Source: Haematococcus lacustris
Taxonomy: Eukaryota; Chlorophyta; Chlorophyceae; Chlamydomonadales; Haematococcaceae
Assembly: GCA_030144725.1 (NCBI GenBank)
Contig: JASKMD010000017.1
Span: 430,011-494,010, forward strand
Direction of reading: 5' to 3'
DNA length: 64,000 bases
Shown: one piece after another, positions 55,401 to 64,000 of the stretch
How positions within the stretch are numbered: the first letter of the stretch is position 1
Layout: the number at the start of each line of letters is the position of its first letter
Program-made: the position numbers and the translations under genes
Notes under the pieces: generated by a model
What the model was told of the DNA's origin: nothing
Seen by the model: the letters and a program-made list of their open reading frames with translations, nothing else
The model's database searches: none

Positions 55401-58400
55401 ACCTGTCACCAGGCTTGAACAGGGTAAGCTCCACATGCGTGCGTGATTTGCCTACCTGCCGCGCAGCTTCTGGTCTGAGCTGGCCTCCATTCGTTGGTGT
55501 CCGGTCCTCGACGAAGCCCCGGCACCTGGCCTGCCTTGGTTGACGACAGCCACCATGCTGCATGGCCCCGGCTCAGGTCAACACCTCCGTCGCAGCCAAG
55601 GGCAGGGGCAGGGTCAGGGGCAGGGAGCCGTGCTCGTGCAGCAGGGGGCAGCGGGGCCAGCTGCCTCGCATCCCACCCCCCCTGTGTGGAGACGGTTGGC
55701 GGCTCCAAGTGCGACGCGTCCGCTCGCAGACCTCTGGCTGTGCTCTGCCTCGCTGCATGTGCTGGATGGAGAATGCCGGTGCGGGGCGGGGCAGGGTTTA
55801 GGCAGGGCAACGGCTGGCTGGGGGAGGAAATGGGGGAGTTGGCAAGCGCTGGGCTGATGTGAGGGTTTCCTGATAGGTGATTAGTTACACTTCAAATTCA
55901 ATGCGGCCAAAGGCAGGGTTGCCTTTAGTTGCTTACTGGGTTGTGCCCAGGACACCAAGAACACACCAAGAACAACAAGACAGTGAGCAAGACGATGTGC
56001 ATGCACTGCTCAGTGGGGCATGGAGAAGTGACAAGACAGTGAGCGGGAGTGTGACCAGCTGAGCATGAATCCTGCCGATGAATCACAGCTTGTTGCACAA
56101 ATCACTGTGCAGGTCATCAGCCCTGGCGGTGGGGTTGGGGTGGACCCTGCCCCTGGGGAGCCAAGTCCTGGCACACCAGCTGCTGGCTCTGGGCGGCTTG
56201 CACCCTGTTCCTCACACCTCGTCACACCTTGAGCCAGGGGATGCAGGCAAGCAGTGACGAGGCAGAGTGGTGGGGTGACTGGACAGCCAGGGGTGGGAGG
56301 TGGCCGCATGGAAGCATGGGTTGGTAGGCGCAGGAAAGGTTGGGAAGGTGAGAGATTGGTGACATGGGTGACGTTAGGGATTGCTGCAGTTTGATTCCGA
56401 GTGATGCATGTACGACAGTCTCACTATCAATATGATATGATATGAAACGAGACTACCGATTGGATATGATATGATAATTGAATATGAGACCCACCTATAA
56501 GTTGTCCATGAGTGGCAAACCTAATGGATGGCCTGGCTGGTCCTGGTGCTGGTTGAGCTGCAGGAGGGGCGGAGGAGCTGCCGCAGGAGCAGCGTGACGA
56601 GCAGCTGCAGCAGGATGCAGCGCAGGTGGCCAAGGTGCTGGCTGGAGTGGTACCTCAGGTCTACCGGTGAGGTCTGGGTTCTTGGCCAGCTGCCATGGCG
56701 GCGCTCCTCCACCAGCTAAGGGACCAGGTCACTTGATGGACCAGCACTGGTCTGCTGATGCTAGACTGCGGGCTAGGCTGGGCTGCTGGGTTGCTGTTTG
56801 AACTGCTGCATGTCCATTGGAGCCATCAGCTGTGCTTCGTGATTCGCATCACACGCAGTAGGCATACAGACTGATAGGTGGGCCAGCAGCATAGCGTAGG
56901 CGGGTGCATGGCTGCATGGCTGGTTGGCTGCATGGGCTGGTGGTGGGCTGGGCATGCTGGTGGGCTGTGTGGGCTGGTGCTAATGGCTGATCATAGCGTG
57001 GGCAGATGGTGCGCAATGGGTGTGATGAGTCACAGACCAGGGACATGGGCACCACGTGTGTGCGGAGCACAACTGTAGAGGGCCATGGGTGAGCTCGACA
57101 ACGGCGTGGACCCACCATCGTGCCTGGTTAGGAGTGGGCAGAACCTTGGAGTTCCCTGTTAGCAGCTGTAGGTACAGGCTGTCTGGGATCTACAAGTAGG
57201 GGCGACCACTCTTCACACTATGCATTTGCTGCTGCCTGCAGGTTGTTGTCGGAGTTGCCCTCAGCAGAGTTCCAGGCCGCTCGAAAGCTGCTGCATGGCT
57301 CACGCTGCGTGTTCGTGGGCTCAGGCTTCGCACCCTCCACACGCGTCGCGCTGAAGGTAGCCAGTAAAAAGTATAGAAATTAGAGAAAGTCTAGAGTAGT
57401 CGTAGAAGTACTCGTAGAAGTAGAAGTAGAAGTAGAGAAAGTCTAGAAAGTAGAGAAAGTCTAGAAAGTAGAGAAAGTCTAGAAAGTAGAGAAAGTCTAG
57501 AAAGTAGAAGGGAGGATTGTTAGATTCAGGACTTGGGCCAGCCATAGGGCCTCATCTGCAGCCATGCGCTGGTACTAAGAAACACAAAGTGTGGCAGTTG
57601 TAGGATGACCGTCAGTAGCCTTAGTTAGGCCAAAAGCCGTCACATAGCTTGTGTTGACAGACCTGTACACCTGCCGCCTATTGCCCAGCCTGTCATCCTC
57701 AACTCCTGCTGCTGACCCTGCTGCTTCTGGCCCCCCTGCCCCACCCACCCACCCCCTGTTCCACCCACCCACCCATCCACCCACCCCCTCCCACCCACTC
57801 CCGCAAGTATGCAACTACTTCTGCTGCTTCTGCTGTCTTTGGCGCACCTGTGCTTCCCTGAGCTCTTTCCCCCTGCTGCTCCACCCACTCACCCACCTTC
57901 CCAGGGCTCGTTGGACCTCTCCCCGTGGCTGTTCGTGCTCCCCGCGGAGTTGAACCCGTTCCGCGAGCTGCTGCTACAGCTGGGCGCCACCCCCACCTTC
58001 TCCGCAGCCCAGTACCTGCGAGTCCTTCAAGACATGCATGCAGCAGCTGCCAGCCAGTCCCCCGGCCCTGCTCGCGAGGTCAAGCCCCCGAGCACCGATC
58101 CCTTGGGCTTGCGTGCTGCCACAACTTCCACGGAGCTTGAGGAACGAGGCAGTGACCGAGGGAGCAGTAGCACGGCATACGAGGGAGTTCGAGCACTGGC
58201 TCCGCGGCAGCTGGCTCAGGCTATTGCGGTGGTGCAGGCCCTCGCGGATCTGGACGAGCCGACACTTGGTGCGTGACTCAGGGGTTGGAGGATGAGGGAA
58301 GGCCTGAGAGCACGATGCGCTATGACGATGGTTGGAGGAAGTTGCTGTTGTCAGGCTGCCAACGTCAGGCCTATGATGGCCATGGGGAGGGTGGCAGGGT

Positions 58401-61400
58401 GGCAGGGCTGGGAGGGGTAGTAAGTACCTTACCTTGCTCTGACAGTAGGTCAGTTCCCTATCCATGTCTCCTCATCACAAGAGGAACAGTTTACAAGAGT
58501 GGTCATCTGGTCAAATCATGGGAAGGCCAGCCCCCCTGAGCTGCTGCGGTCATTGCAGGCACAGCCACGTTATACGTACCTGACGAGCGGGGGGTGCTGA
58601 CGCCTGCCTCCTTGCTCGCGTTCAACGATGCACCGTGGATGGGGGCAGTCGGGGCAGTTGGAGCAGTTGGAGCAGTTAGCTTGCACAGCCCTACTGCCCC
58701 TGCTGCCAGACTCGTGCACCCGAAGATCTCGAACCATGTTGCAGAGCGGTGAGCCCTATACCCTATTCTCCTTAGCCTATTCCCTAAACCCAGTACCCCC
58801 TACTGAGCCCCTGCTCCCTTGTACATCCTCTCTCATGCGGCCCTGTGAGCTCCCTCTAGTTAGCGTTTGAGGGTTTAGAGTCGACATTCTCTCGTGAGCT
58901 CACATGAACTTCTCGTGCACCTCTCATGAACTTCTCGTGAGCTCACATGAACCTCTCGTGAGCTCACATGAACTTCTCGTGCACCTCTCATGAACTTCTC
59001 GAGAGCCCACATGAACTTCTTGTGCACCTCATGAATTTCTCGAGAGTCCACATGAAATTCTCGTGCACCTCTCATGAACTTCTCGAGAGCCCACATGAAC
59101 TTCTCGTGCACCTCTCATGAACTTCTCGTGAGCTCACATGAACTTCTCGTGCACCTCTCATGAACTTCTCGTGAGCTCACATGAACTTCTCGTGCACCTC
59201 TCATGAACTTCTCGTGAGCTCACATGAACTTCTCGTGCACCTCTCATGAACCTCTCGTGAGCTCACATGAACTTCTCGTGCACCTCTCGTGAACCTTCCG
59301 TGCACCTCTTTGGGCCCTCAAGAGCTCTCGTGAACCTCCTCTCGTGAGCCTCCTCATCCCCTCCGCTGGTGGGAGGGCAGGAAGGGGTCGCGCGCGGTCC
59401 TCATCCTTGCATCCTCTCACTCCCCTCCCTCCCCCTTCAGTTCTCTCCTGCTTCAGCTGACCTGCTTGCAGCCCTTGTACCTTGTAACCTTGTCGTCTCC
59501 AGCCTGCTTTGCCAACCTCACAAACCATTGAGCCGCTTGTCCTGCCACGTACCCTGCAGGCTGGGGGTCTGCAGCCTGCGCCGGGTACTCCTGGCCGCTG
59601 CAGCCGACTCCCTAAGCCTGGGTTTGGCCAGCTCCTCTGATGCGGGCGCCACCCAGGCCTTTGGGCAGAGTGAAGCGCTGACCACACGGCTGAAGCACAT
59701 CATCCAGGACTACCCTGAAGGGCCTGGTGAGGTGCAGGGGGCAGGAGGGCAGGAGGGGAGGAGGGGAGGAGGAGGGGAGGAGGAGGGGAGGAGGAGGGGA
59801 GGAGGAGGGGAGGAGGGAAGGGGAGGGGAGGAGGGGAGGGAGGAGGGGAGGAGGAGGGGGAGGAGGAGGGGAGGAGGAGGGGAGGAGGAGGGGAGGAGGA
59901 GGGGAGGAGGAGGGGAGGAGGGGGGGAGGAGGAGGGGAGGTGCGGGGGAGGGGAGGTGCGGGGGAGGTGCGGGGGAGGGGCGGGGGAGGGGCGGGGGGAG
60001 GGGCGGAGGGGGTAGAGGGGCAATAGGGGAGGAGACGTTGGGAGGGAGTCCACTGCTTCGTGCTGTGATACAGTTTATGCTTGTGCCTTGCGTCGTGTGC
60101 TTGGCAGGTGTCCTTATGGAGCTGCTACAGAACGCTGATGATGCTGGTGCGGGGCGGCTGAGCCTGATGCTGGACGCTGTGCAGCACCCTGCAAACAGTG
60201 TGCTGGGCCCAGCTATGGCTCAGTGGCAGGTGCGGTGCTGGCTTAGGCCAGGGTGACGTTTGAGGCTAGGGCTGGCGTTTAGGCCGTGTCTGTTTAGGAG
60301 CGTTTCCTTGCAGTGCGCGAAGGCGGTGATGGCCACGACCGCAGGGCCCTGCGCTGCTTGCCTACAACGACGCGCTTTTCTCGCCTGCCGACTTTTTCCG
60401 CGATTGCGCGGATCGGGCAGGACGCGAAGCTGTCGCGCCCGGCTGCCACGGGACGCTTCGGGCTGGGCTTCAACAGCGTGTACCACCTGACCGATGTGCC
60501 GGGCTTCGTGTCGGGAGAGTGGGTGACCCCTTGCCACTGAACATGCTCCACAGCCCGTCATGTCATCAGATGTTTTCAATTGCCGTGGATTACAGTCTCA
60601 TCATGCTGTGAAAACGTTGCCTGCGAGGTCCTGGCTGGTCGTCTAGTATTTGTCATTCCTTATATTTCAAATGATCATGCACCACAGGCTCGCCATGTTG
60701 TTAGATGTCTAGACCTTGGCATACACTGGCTGAGGGTGGTGTACAAGGAAGGCCTTTAGGTGCTTTAGGTGGGTGGAGGGAGCATCTTTATAGTGTTACC
60801 CTAGTCTTGTGTTGAAGGGGTCAGGGCCAGGTGCAGCGGGTTTGTTGTGTGCACCCTCCCTGGCCCCTGTTGATGCTTCAGGTTGAGAAGGTTCTTCATA
60901 GGCTAGCTCTGGCCTTGTGTTGAGGCCATAGCTGACCCCTAGTGGCCCTTAGCGCCCCCTAGCAGCAGCTGAGAAGTGCAGTTCCACCAGCTGACCCACT
61001 GCTAGTCACCATGCACCTCACATGGACACACATGGACACACACCATGGTGCCGCCATGGGGTCGCTGACATGGACCATGCACAACATGGACCACCAGCAT
61101 GGGGTTCCACCAACATGGGGTTCCACATGGGGACCCACAGCAGTCTCATCAACAGGCTGGGCCCCACCATTACCACGGCCTGATGGGCTCTGTTTGTGTG
61201 CCTGGCCCATGAGCAGGTACCTGGTGCTGTTTGACCCCCACGCTAAGTACCTGCCAGGCATCAGCCCAGCCCAGCCAGGTCAGTAAGGCACAAGGTGGAG
61301 CACCCCTCCCTCCTCCTTCTTTTGCCGCCCTCCCCCCTCCCCCTCCCCCCTTTCCCCCTCTACCTTCCCCCTCCCGCCCCAAGGGCCGCGCCAGCTGCAG

Positions 61401-64000
61401 TTGCTTCATCGCGCTGGGCGCCATCTCGTTGCTCTCCGCTGCCCCCACTGCAGGGCTGCGCATCGCCTTCCAGCGTGCCAACCTCCTAAACCAGTTCCCG
61501 GATGCATTCACGCCCTACCTTCAGTTTGGATGTACTCTGAAGGAGCCTTTCAATGGTGAGCCTTACAGCTCAGTCCTGGCCCTGGCCCTGGCCCTGGCCC
61601 TGACCCCGTCTCCAAAGCCTGCATCCAGCCCCCCTCCCTCTCCCCACCCTCTCTCCCCCTCACCCTCCCTCACCCTCACCCTCCTCCCTCACGTCTCCTC
61701 ATACCCCCTGGCCCTCCTGCCGCCCCCCCCATCTGCCCTACCCCCCTCCAGCCCCCCTTACCAGTCACCCTTCCAGCCCCCCCTGCCACCATGGCCCTGT
61801 GCAGGCACCCTGTTCCGCTTCCCCCTGCGCACGGCCCATGCGGCGCAGCACAGCGACATCAAGCCAGGCTCGCCCACCACCGCGGCTGACGTGCTGGCAC
61901 TGCTGGAGGCCTTCAGAGGGCACCTCCCTCGCGCACTGCTGTTCCTCAAGAGCGTGCAGGTGAGCTGACGCAGCCACCAGCCCTCGGCCCCTGGCCCCTG
62001 GCCCTTGGCCCCTGGCCCTTGGCCCCTGGCCCTTGGCCCCTGGCCCTTGGCCCCTGGCCCTTGACCCCTGGCCCTTGGCTCCATTCCCCGGCCCCAGGCC
62101 CTAGCCCCTGGCATGAGCTCACCCTAATTGTAGCAGCCACGAGCTCTCGGCCCCTGGCCCTCAGTTCCGCGCCCTCAGCTCCTGGCGCCTGCCTCCATCC
62201 CCCAGCCCCAGGCCCCTAGCCTCTGGCACATGCTGCCCCGCATCCTTGACTGCTGCCCCCCTGGAGCTTCAGGCTACCCACCCACTGCCTGCGCCCCCGC
62301 CCCCCAGCCCTCAAGCCACTCCTCCCCCCTGACCTCAACCCCCCCTGCCCCCAGCCCTCAGCCCACGCACCCAGCCCCTGGCCCATGGCCCCTGGCCCCT
62401 GCCCCCCAGCTCCTGCCCCCAGCCCCTGGCATGTGCTTACTCTAATGCATGACCCCCCCGGCCCCCCACTCCTGCCTTGGGGCCCCACTGGCCTACCTCC
62501 CACCCTACCCCTGCCCCCAACCTACCTGGTCACACTCGGCAATGTGTGAGTCGTGCAAGCTGGCCTGCCTGGTCACCTGTGCTGCCCTGCTGGCCTCATC
62601 ACAGGAGGTGGAGGTGTTTGCGAGAACTGACCTGGGCCACCCTCCTCAGGTGGGCGCATGCAACCAATAGTGTGACCACTGCAGGCGAACTGCAGGCAAC
62701 CATGCTTGCCTCGAGTGAGGTGTCACAGCCCATCACAGCACCACCAATTGTCGAGCCATTTGCCTTGCACTCAGCGTAGCTGGCAGGCTCCATGCAATCA
62801 GTAGTATTTCAGCAGACTTAGTAAGTGTGGGTAGCCTAACTCAAACATAGCCAATTGCGAACTAAGAAAAGGAAGCTACTAGCTCGTGTATCAAGAAGCC
62901 ACGGTCACACTGTTAGGCATGGCATGGTGTGGACATGTGGTGGCGTGACATGCCACTCACCTCACGGCCATAGTGCGTGCTGATGTTCACGGTGTGGTTT
63001 CATGCATCACCCCACAGCTCCTGTTCCGGGCTACCTGCCACCCAGCTCCCTCCCCCACCGGTCTTCAACCTTCACCTCCTGACCTCTTCTCAACAACGAG
63101 GTTAGTCCTCCCCGCCGCCCCTCCTCCCCGCCGCCCCTCCTCCCCTCCTCCCCGCCCTCCCCCACCCCCTCCTCCCCCTCCTCCCCTCCTCCCCTCCTCC
63201 CCTCCTCCCCTCCTCCCCTCCTCCCCTCCCTCCCCTCCTCCCCTCCTCCCCTCCTCCCCTCTCCCCTCCTCCCCTCCTCCCCTCCTCCCCTCCTCCCCCT
63301 CCTCCCCTCCTCCCCCTCCTCCCCTCCTCCCCTCCTCCCCTCCGCCCCTCCTCCCCTCCTCCCCTCCTCCCCTCCCCTCCCTCCTCCCCTCCTCCCCTCC
63401 TCCCCTCCTCCCCTCCTCCCCTCCTCCCCTCCTCCCCTCCTCCCCTCCTCCCGCCTCCCCTCCTCCCCTCCTCCCCTCCTCCCCCTCCTCCCCTCCTCCC
63501 CTCCTCCCCTCCCTCCCCTCCTCCCCTCCTCCCCTCCTCCCCTCCTCCCCTCCTCCCCTCCTCCCCTCCCCCCTCCCCTCCCCTCCTCCCCTCCTCCCCC
63601 TCCTCCCCTCCTCCCCTCCTCCCCCTCCTCCCCTCCTCCCCTCCTCCCCTCCTCCCCCTCTCCCCTCCTCCCCTCCTCCCCTCCTCCCTCCTCCCCTCCT
63701 CCCCTCCTCCCCTCCTCCCCTCCTCCCCTCCCTCCCCTCCTCCCCCCTCCTCCCCCCCCCTCCCCCCACGCCCCGCCGCCCCTCCTCCCCTCCTCCCCTC
63801 CTCCCCTCCTCCCCCACCGCCCCGCCGCCCCGCCGCCCCGCCGCCCCTCCTCCCCCACGCCCCGCCGCCCCGCCGCCCCGCCGCTTACCCATGTGCTGCC
63901 TGCTGCTCTGCTGTAGGTGCCCGGGGTCCCACTGCCCAGCTGGGGTGCTAGATTTCCTCAAAGGGGGGAGTGACAAGGCAGGGGCAGGGGCCCAAGACCT
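43885..64000 (+). CDS. Sacsin-like protein with at least two sacsin repeats, 3' end outside window
   Basis: Giant co-chaperone-type protein built from sacsin repeats with an HSP90-like ATPase head. ATG 43885 opens MAWEDFGQ. Exons: 43885-43911, 44757-44803, 45121-45151, 45340-45403, 45681-45831, 46101-46188, 46395-46499, 46708-46815, 47336-47431, 47628-48283, 48758-48935, 49378-50091, 50316-50473, 50709-51739, 52155-52261, 53047-53385, 54342-54572, 54791-55173, 55467-55778, 56113-56246, 56564-56666, 57242-57356, 57905-58268, 58559-58748, 59560-59726, 60108-60229, 60345-60518, 61217-61278, 61454-61555, 61805-61959, 62605-62649, 63018-63100, 63917-64000+. Repeat 1 (residue about 20 on): LKELVQNADDA, GRFGIGFNSCYHITDLP, GTLFRFPLR. 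Repeat 2 (residue about 1966 on): MELLQNADDAGAG, GRFGLGFNSVYHLTDVP, LVLFDPHAKYLPG, GTLFRFPLRT. Between them lie RFVHPKISN-type and LDGEC-type motifs. All phases agree except a 1-nt frameshift in exon 27 (T5 at 60393-60397). Intron 20 appears to be GC-AG. About 2,240 codons are in the window. Confidence 0.93.
44019..44108 (+). repeat. (CTG)n with CCGCTA interruptions, sacsin intron 1
   Basis: About 90 bp of CTG triplets with two CCGCTACTG interruptions. Intronic; frames through it give poly-Leu/Ala/Cys artefacts. Confidence 0.93.
44827..44920 (+). repeat. (CAGCAGCGG)n run, sacsin intron 2
   Basis: CAG triplets with CGG variants, opposite polarity to the CTG run in intron 1. Confidence 0.88.
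46560..46654 (+). repeat. (CCCCTCCG)n octamer array, sacsin intron 7
   Basis: About eleven perfect or near-perfect 8-bp units, C/T-rich on the sense strand. Confidence 0.92.
47177..47332 (+). repeat. CCCTTGCGTGAAGCCCCTG-type repeat, sacsin intron 8
   Basis: Seven to eight imperfect 18-19-bp units ending at the exon-9 acceptor (47335). Confidence 0.85.
48500..48543 (+). repeat. (CAG)14 in sacsin intron 10
   Basis: Perfect CAG/GCA run of about 44 bp. Confidence 0.95.
51838..51925 (+). repeat. (CTG/CCG/CTGATG)n run, sacsin intron 14
   Basis: Interrupted triplets that become a pure CTG run at about 51886-51925. Intronic. Confidence 0.9.
52436..52985 (+). repeat. Compound hexamer array in sacsin intron 15
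   Basis: About 550 bp in three blocks: CCTGAG (about 5 units, 52436-52465), CCTGAC (about 28 units, to 52638) and CCTGGC (about 57 units, to 52985, one CCTTGG variant near the end). One base changes between adjacent blocks. The array ends about 60 bp before the exon-16 acceptor. Confidence 0.95.
53928..54060 (+). repeat. CATCAACATCACACTCATCA minisatellite, sacsin intron 16
   Basis: Interleaved copies of ATCACACTCATCA and ACACCTACACCCTCATCACA over about 130 bp. Confidence 0.85.
54180..54288 (+). repeat. Polypyrimidine tract before sacsin exon 17
   Basis: About 110 bp of almost pure C/T (CTCCCTCC, CTTCCTCC), about 55 bp before the acceptor at 54341. Confidence 0.8.
57400..57512 (+). repeat. 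18-bp minisatellite GAAAGTAGAGAAAGTCTA, sacsin intron 22
   Basis: About five copies of an AG-rich 18-bp unit, unusually AT-rich for this region. Confidence 0.9.
58890..59300 (+). repeat. 43-bp minisatellite, sacsin intron 24
   Basis: About nine copies of a 43-bp unit made of two half-units, TGAACTTCTCGTGAGCTCACA and TGAACTTCTCGTGCACCTCTCA, with a GAGAGCCCAC variant in the older-looking centre. Contains SacI and ApaLI-like palindromes (GAGCTC, GTGCAC). Confidence 0.92.
59738..60020 (+). repeat. (GGAGGAGG)n purine tract, sacsin intron 25
   Basis: About 280 bp of G/A-only sequence on the sense strand with units GGAGGAGG, AGGGG and GGTGCGGG, starting just after the exon-25 donor. Confidence 0.92.
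61975..62100 (+). repeat. CCCCTGGCCCTTGG repeat, sacsin intron 30
   Basis: About eight tandem units of CCCCTGGCCCTTGG and CCCTTGACC variants. Similar looser copies continue to about 62430. Confidence 0.85.
63105..63885 (+). repeat. Polypyrimidine (CCCCTCCT)n tract, sacsin intron 32
   Basis: About 780 bp of nearly pure C/T on the sense strand, units CCCCTCCT with CCCGCCGCC islands at both ends. It fills almost the whole 816-bp intron and is followed by a normal CTGTAG acceptor at 63916. Confidence 0.95.

Noticed and set aside
63031..63976. Glu-Gly-Arg-rich 300-residue frames on the minus strand
   Set aside because: Complement of the polypyrimidine intron 32. No domain, and opposite to the sacsin-like gene.

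Overview
The window is nuclear DNA of a green alga, most likely a chlorophycean of the Chlamydomonas/Haematococcus type. The support is an intron-rich LHCII gene of the Lhcbm kind, GT-AG introns splitting almost every gene, GC-rich coding sequence, abundant CAG/CTG runs and very long G-rich microsatellites. The genus cannot be fixed from sequence alone. No bacterial operon, CRISPR array or prokaryotic signal was seen.

Layout. 0.1-16.6 kb is repeat territory. It holds a (GGGGC)n array, a 321-bp segment, a decayed Ty1/copia element containing five near-identical 1.36-kb tandem units, a solo-like LTR, a minus-strand coiled-coil gene, a 500-N gap, a second longer (GGGGC)n array and a second copy of the 321-bp segment. 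From 16.9 kb to the end the window is gene-dense. It carries TFB1/p62 of TFIIH (minus, 13 exons, with a 1.5-kb compound pentamer array in one intron), a short divergent exon with a possible mitochondrial presequence, a RING-finger protein (minus), an RsmE-type rRNA methyltransferase (plus), the Misato/DML1 homologue (plus), an F-box/LRR-like protein (plus), a 450-bp hAT-type MITE with a perfect 8-bp target duplication, an Lhcbm gene (plus, 8 exons) and a huge sacsin-like gene (plus, 33 exons recognised) that runs off the right end.

The genes are not an operon and share no obvious pathway: transcription/DNA repair (TFB1), ubiquitin ligation (RING, F-box), organelle rRNA modification (RsmE), organelle or tubulin biology (Misato), photosynthesis (LHCII) and chaperone-like functions (sacsin). 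Splice sites were assigned by eye from homology, GT/AG (one GC/AG) signals and phase. TFB1, LHCII, the RING gene and the sacsin gene keep one continuous reading frame through all assigned junctions, except for a single 1-nt frameshift in the second sacsin repeat at about 60,395.

The most unusual things here are the tandem amplification of a rearranged copia internal fragment, the blockwise-homogenised pentamer array that starts right at a 5' splice site, the paired GGGGC-array-plus-segment arrangement, and a RING protein whose N-terminal half carries a motif that I associate with phage and bacterial hypothetical proteins.
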